Below are positions 32,525 to 42,521 of a stretch of 64,000 bases of DNA, one piece after another. Source of the DNA: Paenibacillus sp. PastM-3 (lineage in GTDB: Bacteria; Bacillota; Bacilli; Paenibacillales; Paenibacillaceae); assembly GCF_029893965.1 (NCBI RefSeq), contig NZ_JARXXP010000002.1, positions 434,001-498,000 on the forward strand. The letters are read 5' to 3'. The notes under the pieces were generated by a model. That model searched no databases, was not told the origin of the DNA, and saw only the letters and a list, made by a program, of their open reading frames with translations. The translations under genes and the position numbers were made by a program. Position 1 is the stretch's first letter. Every line of letters starts with the position of its first letter.

Positions 32525-34183
32525 TTGGATTTGGGATCGTGGATTGATCTGATCATGTGCTTTGTCTTGTTCCTGCTGTTCATATACATATTTGCTTCTG
32601 TTACCATTACCAGATTACACAAAGTGTATCTGGGCTTTCATTTTTCTATGATGATATGGCCTTACTGCCAGTTTGCCATCAAAACCGTGGACGATCCGGT
32701 CTTCCAGCTGTTTTATGTAAAAGCGGCCTTTGTCGATGCCTCCCTGCTGATTGCAGGCTGGATCTTTTTCACCATTCTGATCTCCGGCCAGTCACAGTTC
32801 CTGAAACGGAAATTGTTAATCCTGCTGTTCCTTCCGGCAGTCTTCTCTTCGCTTGGCGTCATCCTGAATCCGTATGAATGGTTCGTCCGTCCGGTAAACG
32901 GGGGATATGTAGAAAGAATCTACGGTCCTATTTTCTGGATCAACATTTCCATTCTGGTTATTCATGCCCTTGTGTCCCTCTATATCATTTATGTTGCGCT
33001 TGTGTCCGACCAGGCATCCCGGATCAAGAACCAGATCATGTCCATGCTCAGAGGGATTCTTGCGGTAACGATATTTTTGCTGCTCGATATCCTGCTGAAT
33101 GTTGTCCTTGACGATTACCTGCCGGTCATTCCGGGATTCACTTCGCTCGGCATCGTCATTTCGGCTATTTTCTTTGTGATTACCATTCACCAGGACAAAG
33201 TGTTCGATATTGTAACGATCGCCCACCAGGATATCATTGATACGATGGAATACGGCATCCTTGTACTGGACGACCAGGAGCGCGTAGTAGAGATGAATCA
33301 GGCCCTGCATCCTTACTCCCGGCTCCGTCCCGGTGACCGGTTCCAGATGGAGGCCTTTCTGCCGGGTACAACTGATGCCATCAGACGTTTTCTTGACCAG
33401 TACCGGGAGCGCCCGGATGAGATGGCCGAGATTGAATGCCTGCATCCCGGCGCCCATCTGTACATTAGCATTCATGCTGCACCCATCATGGTCAGCTCGG
33501 TCAGAGTAGGGCGTACCATTACCTTTCAGGATATTACCGAGCTCCGCCGGCTTATTGATGAGACCAATCACCAGAATACCATTCTTCAGGAAAGAAATGA
33601 ATCCCTGATCAAGGTGCAGGAGGAGCTGTTCCAGACCAACCGCAAGCTGACGAAGATGGCCATTACCGACAGCCTCACCAAATGCTATAACCGGCATTAT
33701 CTCACACAACAGCTGGAGAGGGAAGTAACGGAGAGCCGCGATCACCCGTTTGCTTCAGCCATGATCCTGATTGATATCGACTTCTTCAAGGCAGTCAATG
33801 ACCGGTACGGCCATCTGGCCGGCGATCTGGTCATTTGCGGTACCGTAGAGGTGCTCCAGCGCCTGCTGCGGGAGAAGGATATTCTGGCCCGCTATGGCGG
33901 CGAGGAATTTATCATCTACCTGCCGGATACGAAGGAGGCGGAAGCGTTCACTATTGCGAAGCAGCTTAAATCCGCCGTGGCCGCCAACAAAATGATCATA
34001 GACAACGTTGTGCATCCTGTATCGGTTACGATCAGCATGGGAGTGCTGAGCATCGCTGACTTTAAGGCCGGACAGCCCAAGGATGCATCCGCCTATCTGA
34101 ACGACCTGTTCAAAACCGTCGACAACGCGCTCTACGCCGCCAAGCATCAGGGCCGCAACCGGATTGTTTCGGTGCGGCGGTAG
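32525..34183 (+). CDS. Membrane sensor diguanylate cyclase
   Basis: 552 aa. A TTG start follows GAAGGTGCGG. Seven N-terminal spans resemble the histidine-kinase 7TM sensor module. A PAS-like domain (about 230-345), a coiled coil and a C-terminal GGDEF domain with intact RYGGEEF and the DSLTKCYNR start follow. It should make cyclic di-GMP at the membrane. The stimulus is unknown. Monocistronic. Confidence 0.9.
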   Translation: MDLGSWIDLIMCFVLFLLFIYIFASVTITRLHKVYLGFHFSMMIWPYCQFAIKTVDDPVFQLFYVKAAFVDASLLIAGWIFFTILISGQSQFLKRKLLILLFLPAVFSSLGVILNPYEWFVRPVNGGYVERIYGPIFWINISILVIHALVSLYIIYVALVSDQASRIKNQIMSMLRGILAVTIFLLLDILLNVVLDDYLPVIPGFTSLGIVISAIFFVITIHQDKVFDIVTIAHQDIIDTMEYGILVLDDQERVVEMNQALHPYSRLRPGDRFQMEAFLPGTTDAIRRFLDQYRERPDEMAEIECLHPGAHLYISIHAAPIMVSSVRVGRTITFQDITELRRLIDETNHQNTILQERNESLIKVQEELFQTNRKLTKMAITDSLTKCYNRHYLTQQLEREVTESRDHPFASAMILIDIDFFKAVNDRYGHLAGDLVICGTVEVLQRLLREKDILARYGGEEFIIYLPDTKEAEAFTIAKQLKSAVAANKMIIDNVVHPVSVTISMGVLSIADFKAGQPKDASAYLNDLFKTVDNALYAAKHQGRNRIVSVRR

Positions 34184-34212
34184 GCAGGGCCAGCCCCTGC
34201 CTGAAATGCACA

Positions 34213-34252
34213 GAAGACCGTTCCCGGAAGAGTATTCCCGGGAACGGTCTTC
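34213..34252. terminator. Bidirectional intrinsic terminator
   Basis: A 15-bp stem starting GAAGACCGTTCCCGG with a 10-nt loop, between the convergent cyclase and dihydroxyacetone kinase genes. Confidence 0.85.
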
Positions 34253-34278
34253 TTATTAAACTAATCAGCTGTTTCAGA

Positions 34279-36042
34279 TTAATGCATCGCTTCCGCCAGC
34301 CCGGTAAAAATCACACCCAGCGCATAAGCTCCCGCATCCGGATATCCGATGCTGCGTTCGCCGACTGTACCGGCTCTGCCCATCCGGGCAACGATCTCCC
34401 CGGTCTGCCTTGCTCCTTCTACCGCAGCCGCGGCTGCTTTGGTCGAAGCAGTGCCAAAGTCAACGCCCTGTGCGGCGCTGTCCTTCCACGACTGCGCATA
34501 AGGAACCAGCGCATCAATCAGCGTCTTGTCGCCGACTACCGCCCCTCTGCCGAAGGCACGCTCCCCGGTATCCTGAATGCCTTTGACCACGGCCTCCAGC
34601 ATTTCGGCCAGCTCCTGTATGGACACTCCCTTCCGGTCTCCGGCATATTTGCCGGCCGCCCGGAACGCGGAGCCCCAGATCGGGCCGGAAGCGCCGCCGC
34701 AGTGCTCCATAATGACCAGGGAGCAGGCATCCAGAAAGCTTCCCAGATCGGCTGCGTGATTGGCCGTAATCTCCGGCCATTCGGTCTTGAGCTGCTTGAA
34801 CCCTTTGGCCACGCTCATTCCAAAGTCTCCGTCACCGGCATGGGCGTCCAGCTCACAGAACGGAACCTCGTTCTCTATGATGATCTCGCTCATTTTATCA
34901 ATGGCATATACCATGTTATTCAGTGTAAAAGTGTCCCCTGTAACCTTGGCATGTGCAGTGTCTGTATCGCACTTAAAGGAAACCTCCTGCGCCGCTTCCG
35001 GCGTCAGGACAACCTCGGCGTATTGCACCGGCTCGAACGGCCCCTGCAGCACGAGTGCAGGCGTATGGCATTCATCGGCCAGCAATGCTTTAAGCTGATC
35101 GTCCAGCTTCATCAGCGACAGGGAGGCACCTGCCATATCAATGCTCGTCATGAAATTGCCGACGAGCACGTTATGCACGGTAACCCCTTTCGCATCCAGC
35201 TCGCGGATCACCGAGTTGCCGAGCAGGTACAGCTCCTGCAGCGGCGTTGCCCCGAAGCCGTTGACCAGCACAGTCACCTCTGGCGATCCCGCCCCGCCTG
35301 AAACCGCCAGGCTTTCCAGCAGTGCATTTACCATCCGGGCCGCCAGCTCATCGGCAGTAACTACCGGCTCCCTGCGGATGCCGGGCTCACCGTGAATGCC
35401 TACCCCGTACTCCATCTCAATATCCTCAAGCTGGAAAGTCGGTGTTCCCTTGGCGGGTACTGTACATGAAGTGAAGGCGAAGCCGATGCTGCGGATATTA
35501 GCAATCGCCTTCTCCGCAGCTTCCTTTACCTCAGCAAGAGACGAGCCGCGCTCGGCTGCTGCTCCGGCGATCTTGTGCACCAGCACCGTGCCGGCTACCC
35601 CTCTTTTGCCGACGGTATACAGGCTGTCTTCAACGGCGATGTCATCATCGACCTTCACATAATCCACTTCAATGCCGTCCTCACCGGCAAGGTAAGCCGC
35701 ATTCTTGAAGTTCATCATATCGCCGCTGTAGTTTTTGATAATCAGGAGAGTCCCCTTTTGCCCGGCCGTAGAACGGATAGCCTGGTACACCTGAATCTGT
35801 GACGGTGAAGCAAAGATATCGCCGCAGACCGCCGCATCCAGCATCCCTTTACCGACAAAACCGGCATGGGCAGGCTCATGCCCGCTTCCGCCCCCGCTGA
35901 TCAGCGTTACCTTCTCCGGGTTCAGCTGCTTTTTCTGGATAACCTTGTGCTTGCTATTGAAAACAAGGGACGGATGGGCCAGCACCAGCCCGCTGCACAT
36001 CTCCCGTACCAGCGTCTCGGGTGCGTTGATAATTTTCTTCAT
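34279..36042 (-). CDS. ATP-dependent dihydroxyacetone kinase (DhaK-DhaL fusion)
   Basis: 587 aa. DAK1 domain: GGGSGHEPAHAGFVGKGMLD, with the substrate-binding His in VGIHGEPG. DAK2 domain from about 365: metal-binding Asp cluster in DAHAGDGDFG and SGPIWGSAFRAAG. The single-chain form uses ATP, unlike PTS-coupled DhaKLM. It converts dihydroxyacetone to DHAP. It follows the glycerol dehydrogenase stop by one base, completing oxidative glycerol breakdown. Confidence 0.93.
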   Translation of the reverse strand: MKKIINAPETLVREMCSGLVLAHPSLVFNSKHKVIQKKQLNPEKVTLISGGGSGHEPAHAGFVGKGMLDAAVCGDIFASPSQIQVYQAIRSTAGQKGTLLIIKNYSGDMMNFKNAAYLAGEDGIEVDYVKVDDDIAVEDSLYTVGKRGVAGTVLVHKIAGAAAERGSSLAEVKEAAEKAIANIRSIGFAFTSCTVPAKGTPTFQLEDIEMEYGVGIHGEPGIRREPVVTADELAARMVNALLESLAVSGGAGSPEVTVLVNGFGATPLQELYLLGNSVIRELDAKGVTVHNVLVGNFMTSIDMAGASLSLMKLDDQLKALLADECHTPALVLQGPFEPVQYAEVVLTPEAAQEVSFKCDTDTAHAKVTGDTFTLNNMVYAIDKMSEIIIENEVPFCELDAHAGDGDFGMSVAKGFKQLKTEWPEITANHAADLGSFLDACSLVIMEHCGGASGPIWGSAFRAAGKYAGDRKGVSIQELAEMLEAVVKGIQDTGERAFGRGAVVGDKTLIDALVPYAQSWKDSAAQGVDFGTASTKAAAAAVEGARQTGEIVARMGRAGTVGERSIGYPDAGAYALGVIFTGLAEAMH

Positions 36043-36043
36043 G

Positions 36044-37180
36044 TTATGCCCCCTTGCTCTGCTTGTAGTTCCGGCCGAGCAGATCGGCTACCCGGATCGC
36101 TGCGGCTACAGCCTCTACCGTAATAGGGAACGGCATGGAATGGATCGACTCCTCCGCAATGCAGGCCTTCTGCGCAACCTCCAGCAGCTCTTCCTGCGAA
36201 ATGCTGTCTACTCCGATGTCAGCAAGGCTGACCGGCAGTCCGACCGACAGGCAGAAGTCCAGCACCTCATTCAGCTCTTGGGCAGGCGCGTTCTCAAGCA
36301 CCAGCTGGGCAATCGTGCTGAAGGCTACCTTTTCCCCGTGATAGTAGTGATGTGTGCCCTCAAGCGAGGTCAGGCCGTTATGGATCGCATGGGCTGCCGC
36401 CAGACCTCCGCTTTCAAAGCCCAGTCCGGACAGCAGAATGTTGGCTTCAATGATATTTTCCAGCGCAGGCGTCACCTGATTGCAGTCACTGGCCACCTTC
36501 GCGTGTAATCCGTCTTTCAAAAGAGTCTCATAGCAGAATTTAGCCATCATCAGCGCCGTATTGGTTCCCTTAGCAGGTCCGCATACGCCCTCACGTACAC
36601 CGCTCGGCAGGCCGGCGTTGACATTGGAGTAGGAACTGGATGTTGCTCTCGCTTCAAAATAAGTCGAAAGCGCATCCCCCATCCCGGACACCAGAAACCG
36701 GGTCGGCGCATTGGCAATAACCGTTGTATCAATCATAACCACACTTGGGCTTTGCTTAAAATAAGCATAATCATCAAACTGTCCGTCCGGAGTATAGAGA
36801 ACTGCCGAATGGCTCGTCGGTGCGTCAGTCGCCGCAATTGTCGGCACAATAATCAGCGCTTCGCCTTCAGCTACACACTTGGCTGTATCAATCGCCTTGC
36901 CTCCGCCGAGTCCGATGGTACAGGCACAGGAATGCTCACGGGCCAGCTCCTTCAGGCGGGCAACCTCCTCGCGCGAGCATTCGCCGCGGAAGTTGCTCTC
37001 GACGAGCGTAATCTTAAACTTTTCGGCTGTGGAATCCAGCTTGGCCTGCACACGCTTCACATCATCCGGGTGGGCGATCAGCAGTGCAGACTGGCCGAAG
37101 GTCTGTACAAAATAACCCAGGTTGAGCAGTTCATCTTCACCCTGCACGTATTTGGTCGGGCTGATAAAGGCTTTTCTCAT
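36044..37180 (-). CDS. gldA: Glycerol dehydrogenase
   Basis: 378 aa iron/zinc-type alcohol dehydrogenase. NAD-binding GGGKAIDTAK, metal ligands in AHAIHNGLT and HHYYHGEKVAF, start MRKAFISPTKYVQG typical of GldA. Oxidises glycerol to dihydroxyacetone with NAD. First gene of the operon with the fused kinase; AGGAGGAATT precedes the ATG. A cre-like site and the divergent PocR-type regulator lie upstream. Confidence 0.93.
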   Translation of the reverse strand: MRKAFISPTKYVQGEDELLNLGYFVQTFGQSALLIAHPDDVKRVQAKLDSTAEKFKITLVESNFRGECSREEVARLKELAREHSCACTIGLGGGKAIDTAKCVAEGEALIIVPTIAATDAPTSHSAVLYTPDGQFDDYAYFKQSPSVVMIDTTVIANAPTRFLVSGMGDALSTYFEARATSSSYSNVNAGLPSGVREGVCGPAKGTNTALMMAKFCYETLLKDGLHAKVASDCNQVTPALENIIEANILLSGLGFESGGLAAAHAIHNGLTSLEGTHHYYHGEKVAFSTIAQLVLENAPAQELNEVLDFCLSVGLPVSLADIGVDSISQEELLEVAQKACIAEESIHSMPFPITVEAVAAAIRVADLLGRNYKQSKGA

Positions 37181-37265
37181 CTTAATTCCTCCTAAAAGTC
37201 TGGTGAGCTTCTTACGTCAAGTATAGTCTGCCCATTCTTTTTAAGCATTGTACTCTGCCTGCTAT

Positions 37266-37279
37266 ATTAAGCGTTTTCA
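37266..37279 (-). promoter_or_regulatory. Putative CcpA cre site between gldA and the PocR-type gene
   Basis: TGAAAACGCTTAAT on the minus strand has one mismatch to TGWAARCGYTWNCW. It overlaps the -35 of the regulator and lies upstream of the gldA promoter region, so it could repress both. Confidence 0.5.
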
Positions 37280-37303
37280 CATTGTGTTTTCTTGTTGTAT
37301 ACT
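37275..37303 (+). promoter_or_regulatory. Promoter of the PocR-type regulator gene
   Basis: TTTCAC, a 17-bp spacer and TATACT, with TG just before the -10. About 50 nt upstream of the ATG. Confidence 0.5.
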
Positions 37304-37355
37304 TAGTTAATAGTATTATCTTGCACTCATTGCCGGATAGGAGGATCTTACACTC

Positions 37356-38399
37356 ATGAGCAATCCGCTGTTCAAGCTGGAAAACATTATAGACCTCGAG
37401 AAATGGCATGTGCTTCAGGACTCCCTCGCGCTGGTTACCAAAATGGCGATCATTACGGTCAATTACAAAGGGATTCCGGTCAGCAGGCACAGCTATTGCC
37501 AGCCCTTCTGCCAGGGCGTGAGAAAGGATGATGTCCTCTCGCCGTTCTGCCAGAAATGCGATGCCAGAGGGGGCCTTGAAGCCGTCCGGCTCAATGCCCC
37601 CTATATCTACAAATGCCACTTCAATATTATTGATATTGCCGTGCCGATCATTATAGACAATCAATACATAGGAGCAGTCATGGCCGGACAGATCCGGCTC
37701 CGTGATCCGGACCAGCAGCAGCTCGAGCAGCTAGTCTCCCGGCCGCCCAGCGCCGATACGGAGCTCAAATTCCAGGCACTTGAAGCTGAATATGCCTCAC
37801 TGCCCACATTGACCTATGACGAAGTAACGACCACTGCCAACATGCTGTTTCACCTCTGCAATTATATCGTTGAAGAAGCGATCACCAAGAATGCCACCAT
37901 TCAGATGTACAAAAAAACACTGCTCCCCGAGGCGCCTCTGAGCCCGGCAGATGATTATGCCGTCTCTCCCGTGCCGGCTGTCGGCAGTCTGCAGGCGATA
38001 CAGAACGAGCTGTCCAACACACTGGTCGAACATTCGATTAAAGAGCTGAGCGTGAGCCAGTACCGCGCCGCCAATCCGCTGCTGCAGCCGGCCTTTGATT
38101 ATCTCTACCAGCACAAGAACAAAAATCTGACCCTGGCTGACCTGGCCAGACAATGCCACATCAGCCCCAGCTATTTCAGCCGGATCTTCACCAGGGAAAC
38201 CGGCGAGAACTATTCCGCGTTCGCGCCGCGGCTGAAGATCGAATGGGCCAAACAGCTGCTCAAGGCTACGGATCAGCCCATTAACCGGATCAGCGATGCT
38301 CTGGGCTTCTGCGATGCCGGCTATTTCATCAAGACCTTTAAGAAGTTTGAGCATCTTACGCCTGCTGTATACCGCAGCAGATACCGGGAGGAGGAATAA
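37356..38399 (+). CDS. PocR-type AraC-family regulator of glycerol/DHA genes
   Basis: 347 aa. N-terminal PocR sensory domain (about 5-170) with its Cys-rich run (CQPFCQ, PFCQKCDARGG, YKCHFNIIDIAVP). C-terminal AraC HTH pair (LTLADLARQCHISPSYFSRIF...INRISDALGFCDAGYFIKTFK). PocR proteins sense small polyols such as propanediol or glycerol. Divergent from gldA-dhaKL, which it most likely activates. Confidence 0.88.
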   Translation: MSNPLFKLENIIDLEKWHVLQDSLALVTKMAIITVNYKGIPVSRHSYCQPFCQGVRKDDVLSPFCQKCDARGGLEAVRLNAPYIYKCHFNIIDIAVPIIIDNQYIGAVMAGQIRLRDPDQQQLEQLVSRPPSADTELKFQALEAEYASLPTLTYDEVTTTANMLFHLCNYIVEEAITKNATIQMYKKTLLPEAPLSPADDYAVSPVPAVGSLQAIQNELSNTLVEHSIKELSVSQYRAANPLLQPAFDYLYQHKNKNLTLADLARQCHISPSYFSRIFTRETGENYSAFAPRLKIEWAKQLLKATDQPINRISDALGFCDAGYFIKTFKKFEHLTPAVYRSRYREEE

Positions 38400-38476
38400 T
38401 GGGCTTCCCGGGGGAGGTGTCCCGGCTCCCGGAAAATCACGAGCTTGTTAGATATAACGTGTGCCTTACGCATAGC

Positions 38477-38662
38477 TAAGTGGAAATTCTCCATCTATTC
38501 CTTCAATAAACCACGCTCCGGAGGAACTAATTGGAAAAATGCCACTTAATTCGACCAAAATCGCTCCTGGAGCAGTAAATGGCCCGATTTAGATGGCGTT
38601 TTTCCAACTAATCGCCGGCAATGCCTAGAAACGCTGCGATTAGGTGGCGAAAATCCAACTAA
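38477..38662. repeat. Four-unit hairpin element, TTGGAAA class (copy 1)
   Basis: Units of 21-22 bp start at 38477, 38528, 38590 and 38641 (spacing 51, 62, 51). Units 1-2 read TAAGTGGAAA / TAATTGGAAA; units 3-4 are the inverse and end TCCAACTAA. Unit 1 pairs with unit 4 and unit 2 with unit 3. The same architecture recurs at 52876. Apart from a small AGCTTTTC/GAAAAGCT hairpin near 38720 and the mqo terminator, I see nothing else in 38400-38880. Confidence 0.75.
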
Positions 38663-38838
38663 CCGTCCGCTTCCCGCTGTTCGCGGTTGGAATCTGCAGA
38701 CTGCCTATGCTTCCGATGCTAGCTTTTCTACGAAAAGCTTTCAGGCGGCCGCTAACGCTCGCAAACCAGTAATTCAGGCCCTTTCCCTTTTCGCAGCCTA
38801 CAGCATGCAGCACGCAGCACACAGCCCCAGCAACGCAG

Positions 38839-38874
38839 TAAAGGCAGGCCCCATTAACCAGGGGCCTGCCTTTA
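38839..38874 (-). terminator. Intrinsic terminator of the malate:quinone oxidoreductase gene
   Basis: TAAAGGCAGGCCCC with its exact complement around an 8-nt loop, 7 nt after the stop. Confidence 0.85.
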
Positions 38875-38880
38875 CCTATT

Positions 38881-40392
38881 TTATCTGAAACTTGCCTGCT
38901 TCTGCGGCTCTTCTTCACCCAGCCCCAGGGTCTGGTTCACCGAGGCCATAATCTCTTCCAGCAATTCCGGGCAGGACGCCAGCGGGATGCCGTAGGAAGG
39001 AATCATCTCCTTGATCTTCGGCTCCCAGGACTCGATATGCTGCGGGAAGCACTTGCTGAGCACCTCCAGCATGACGTGAACCGCCGTGGATGCGCCCGGC
39101 GACGCGCCAAGCAGGGCGGCTACCGAGCCGTCTGCAGCACTGACCACCTCGGTGCCGAACTGCAGCGTCCCCCTGCCGTCAGGCGTATCCTTGATGACCT
39201 GCACGCGCTGGCCGGCTACGACCACCTTCCAGTCCCCGCTTCTGGCGTTCGGAATGAACTCGCGCAGCTCATTCATGCGCTGCTCGCCGGAGAGCATCAG
39301 CTGCTGGATCAGATACCGGGTCAGCGCCATTTCCTTGGCGCCGGCTGCCAGCATCGTAAACAGATTATTCGGCTTCACCGAGCTGATCAGATCCAGATTC
39401 GAGCCGGTCTTGAGGAACTTCGGCGAGAAGCCGGCGAACGGCCCGAACAGCAGGGCCTTCTTATTGTTGATGTAGCGGGTATCCAGATGCGGCACCGACA
39501 TCGGCGGGGCGCCCAGCTTGGCTTTGCCGTACACTTTGGCATGATGCCGCTCCACGACCTCCGGATTGTCGCAGGCCAGGAAGAGCCCGCTCACCGGGAA
39601 GCCTCCGATATGCCTGGATTCCGGTATCCCGGTCTTCTGCAGCAGAGACAGGCTTCCGCCGCCCGCGCCGATAAAAACAAACTTGGCGGAATGGGCCTCC
39701 GTCTGCCCGCTGCTCAGATTATGCACCTTAACCTTCCATAAGCCGTCCCCGGTGCGCTTGATATCTTTAATGGCGTGCCTGTAGTGAACCTCAACCTTCC
39801 GGCTCTGCAGATGGTCAAACAACAGCCGGGTCAGCGCGCCAAAGTTAACATCCGTCCCCGAAGTAATCCGCGTGGCAGCAACCGGCTCCTGTGAGGTGCG
39901 GCCCTCCATCATCAGCGGAACCCACTCCTTCAGCTTCCGGGGGTCCTCGGAGTACTCCATGCCCTGGAACAGCGGATTTTGTGAGAGCGCTTTAAATCGC
40001 TTATTCAGAAAGGCCACATTCTTCTCGCCTTCGACCCAGCTCATATGGGGGATCGGCATAATGAAATCCTGCGGGCGGCGGATCAGCTTATGCTTGACCA
40101 GATAAGACCAGAATTGCCGGGACAGCTGGAACTGTTCATTGATTTTGACCGCTTTGCTGATGTCGACTGACCCGTCCGGCTTTTCGGAGGTATAGTTGAG
40201 CTCACAGAGTGCCGCGTGACCGGTACCCGCATTATTCCATTCGTTGGAGCTCTCCTCTCCCGCGCCTGCAAGCTTCTCAAACACTTTAATGTTCCAGTCC
40301 GGTGCCAGCTCTTTCAGCAGGGCTCCCAAAGTCGCACTCATGACTCCTGCACCAATCAAGATAACGTCTGTTTTTTTGTGTTCGCTGCTCAT
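38881..40392 (-). CDS. mqo: Malate:quinone oxidoreductase
   Basis: 503 aa from ATG 40392, chosen for its AAGGAAGG ribosome site; the open frame extends 34 codons upstream. FAD-binding [19 protein letters not shown] at the N-terminus. [20 protein letters not shown], the family hallmark, lies near 45. C-terminal [16 protein letters not shown] peripheral membrane flavoenzyme that oxidises malate and passes electrons to quinone. Monocistronic. Confidence 0.95.
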   Translation of the reverse strand: MSSEHKKTDVILIGAGVMSATLGALLKELAPDWNIKVFEKLAGAGEESSNEWNNAGTGHAALCELNYTSEKPDGSVDISKAVKINEQFQLSRQFWSYLVKHKLIRRPQDFIMPIPHMSWVEGEKNVAFLNKRFKALSQNPLFQGMEYSEDPRKLKEWVPLMMEGRTSQEPVAATRITSGTDVNFGALTRLLFDHLQSRKVEVHYRHAIKDIKRTGDGLWKVKVHNLSSGQTEAHSAKFVFIGAGGGSLSLLQKTGIPESRHIGGFPVSGLFLACDNPEVVERHHAKVYGKAKLGAPPMSVPHLDTRYINNKKALLFGPFAGFSPKFLKTGSNLDLISSVKPNNLFTMLAAGAKEMALTRYLIQQLMLSGEQRMNELREFIPNARSGDWKVVVAGQRVQVIKDTPDGRGTLQFGTEVVSAADGSVAALLGASPGASTAVHVMLEVLSKCFPQHIESWEPKIKEMIPSYGIPLASCPELLEEIMASVNQTLGLGEEEPQKQASFR

Positions 40393-40578
40393 TAAAAAAC
40401 CTTCCTTATCTCTTCGAATTTGCCAAAAGAGCCAGGCCGCTTTGAAGGCTGCAGGACGCATGGCTCCACTCAGGAAATCTACTAAAATGTTCATCGGCTG
40501 TTATCAGATAATTATATACAATTTGAAGCAAATAAAAAATCAAAACTTCACGCAGGCCGCAGGAAATAGGGACAGCCC

Positions 40579-42333
40579 CTAATCCAGCTCAGCCCGGGAA
40601 AACAGGTCCCGGATCAGCTCCTCATTCTCGCAGGCCCGCTTAAATCCGGTGATGAAGGCTTTTAGCGCCACACCGTCTGAAGAATAGGCACAGAACATAT
40701 CCGCCTCCGGGTCAAAATGAATCTGCTCCTGCAGCTGCGGCATTTGCTCTTCAAGGAATACTGCGGCGAGCGAAGCCCAGTCATATCCGTTGCCCTCAAA
40801 GCCCTCATCAGCCCTGGAAGCAAACAGCTCCTGCCTATAGCTGCCGACAACGAGAATGACGGACATTCCGCCGTTAGCCTGGCTGATCAGCTTAAAGGGA
40901 GCCACTTCCGCTACCGCCCCCGGATCCTCTGTCCCCGCTGCACCCTCCTCCGGCTGCTCCGCTGCCAATGCCGCCGCTTCCAGCCGTTCTTTCACCTGGC
41001 TCAGCGCCTCAGCAGTGAATGCCAGCTTCCCGTGGGACTTCACAATCTGGCCCTCCCTGATCCGCCGGTCCAGCCAGTCGCTGATGAACCCGGGAGCATA
41101 GCCGCCCTGCCCGAACGCGCCGCCGAAGGCAATCATCTTCGGATAGGCCTCAAGATATTCGTCCCGGCTAGGCTGCGGATAGCTTTCTGTATACAGCCAG
41201 AACTGCACATCGTACATCAGCAGCGACAGCTCATCGGCATGGAAGGAGAAATAGCCCTTCTCACGGACTACACGGGTACATACAGCCCTAATCTGTGTCT
41301 CCAGCTGCTCCGGATCAGGCTGTCTGCTGCACAGTTCAGCAAGCAAAGGCGAGAATTCGCTCTCCTTTACCTTGCGCAGATCCTCTTCCCTGTCCTCTGC
41401 AGATGTATCGTATAACTCCTCATGCACCAGCCCGCGGATAAACGTCTCAAAGTCCGGGGCCAGATACGTAATCTCGTAATCCGCTTCCTGGTCTACATGA
41501 ATGACCTCCGGCTCGCCGTCTTTTCCGCAGTGGCGGTAATCCAGCATAATGACATCATGCCCGGCTGACGGACAGTCGCAGATGACCACTCCGATATCCG
41601 GATAACCCCATTCTTCAATCATGAACGGGCTGCCGAGGTCGCCGCACAGCGAATAGGATTTGTCCCGGCCGATCCCCATAATCCCGGTGATGGCGACATG
41701 ATCGTCCGCCCATGAGGTGGGTACAAGCGTAGGGAAGCAGGTATTGTGCGGAACACCGCCGTTATGCTGCTTCATCAGCTCGATATAAGAAGCCGGCAGC
41801 TTATAGCCAAGCTCCTCCTCCACTGACGCGATCAGCTCATCATCCGGCGGCGGCAACACATAAGACTTCGGCGCATAATCGCTGTCATCCCAGAAGGACT
41901 CCAGGTCCATCCCTTCAAAAGGCTTCCCTGTTCGCGTGCCTGCTCTGCCACGCTCCCGGTTAGCCGCGATCAGCCGCTCCTGCTCCAGCTTCCTCCGGCT
42001 CCAGTCCAGCAGCATTGCGGACTGCTCATCCCCCGGATCAAGCGCAAGCGCCGTACTGAACGCCTGAACAGCCTCTTCATGCCGGTCCAGATAATAATAG
42101 GAATAACCGGTGCGGAAATGCCACAGCGGGTCCTTTTCCCCTTCTGCCGCTACCTGCTGAAACTGCTCCAGCCCCTCCTCATACCGGCCTAAATTGTTAT
42201 ATGCCCGCCCGAGGCTGCTGATGATTGCGTAATCGCGCTCCGCCGGAGGGATTTCTATTATTGTATCTGCTATTTTTTGATGCTCGCCGTCTTCATGCCA
42301 CTGTGCCAGTTGTGTACTTAGATCCTTATCCAT
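40579..42333 (-). CDS. TPR plus SMI1/KNR4-domain protein
   Basis: 584 aa. Residues 1-110 hold TPR-like repeats (GRAYNNLGRYEEGLEQFQQ, YSYYYLDRHEEAVQAFSTAL). An SMI1/KNR4 domain follows at about 170-300, with LIASVEEELGYKLPASYIEL and HNGG. The C-terminal half is unassigned, with YDVQFWLYTESYPQPSRDEYL. SMI1/KNR4 domains serve as immunity proteins to contact toxins and as general protein-binding modules. No toxin gene is visible nearby. Confidence 0.75.
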   Translation of the reverse strand: MDKDLSTQLAQWHEDGEHQKIADTIIEIPPAERDYAIISSLGRAYNNLGRYEEGLEQFQQVAAEGEKDPLWHFRTGYSYYYLDRHEEAVQAFSTALALDPGDEQSAMLLDWSRRKLEQERLIAANRERGRAGTRTGKPFEGMDLESFWDDSDYAPKSYVLPPPDDELIASVEEELGYKLPASYIELMKQHNGGVPHNTCFPTLVPTSWADDHVAITGIMGIGRDKSYSLCGDLGSPFMIEEWGYPDIGVVICDCPSAGHDVIMLDYRHCGKDGEPEVIHVDQEADYEITYLAPDFETFIRGLVHEELYDTSAEDREEDLRKVKESEFSPLLAELCSRQPDPEQLETQIRAVCTRVVREKGYFSFHADELSLLMYDVQFWLYTESYPQPSRDEYLEAYPKMIAFGGAFGQGGYAPGFISDWLDRRIREGQIVKSHGKLAFTAEALSQVKERLEAAALAAEQPEEGAAGTEDPGAVAEVAPFKLISQANGGMSVILVVGSYRQELFASRADEGFEGNGYDWASLAAVFLEEQMPQLQEQIHFDPEADMFCAYSSDGVALKAFITGFKRACENEELIRDLFSRAELD

Positions 42334-42521
42334 AGTCTGCAGCCTGCCTCCCAGTGAAAATGTGATGCTCTTATTCTATCAGACCGGGAATCAGAAATGA
42401 AAACCAGACTGACGTCTGCGCTAAAGGTAATGAAGCAGTTATGTCGAATAGTTATGCCTGAACGCGGATTTTGCAAAAAGCAGCAGCTACACAATGAACA
42501 CGACAGGAGGAAGGACTCATT

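Noticed and set aside
38477..38662. CRISPR array
   Set aside because: Four units in two orientations with uneven 51/62/51 spacing and diverged units are not a CRISPR layout, and no cas genes are present.
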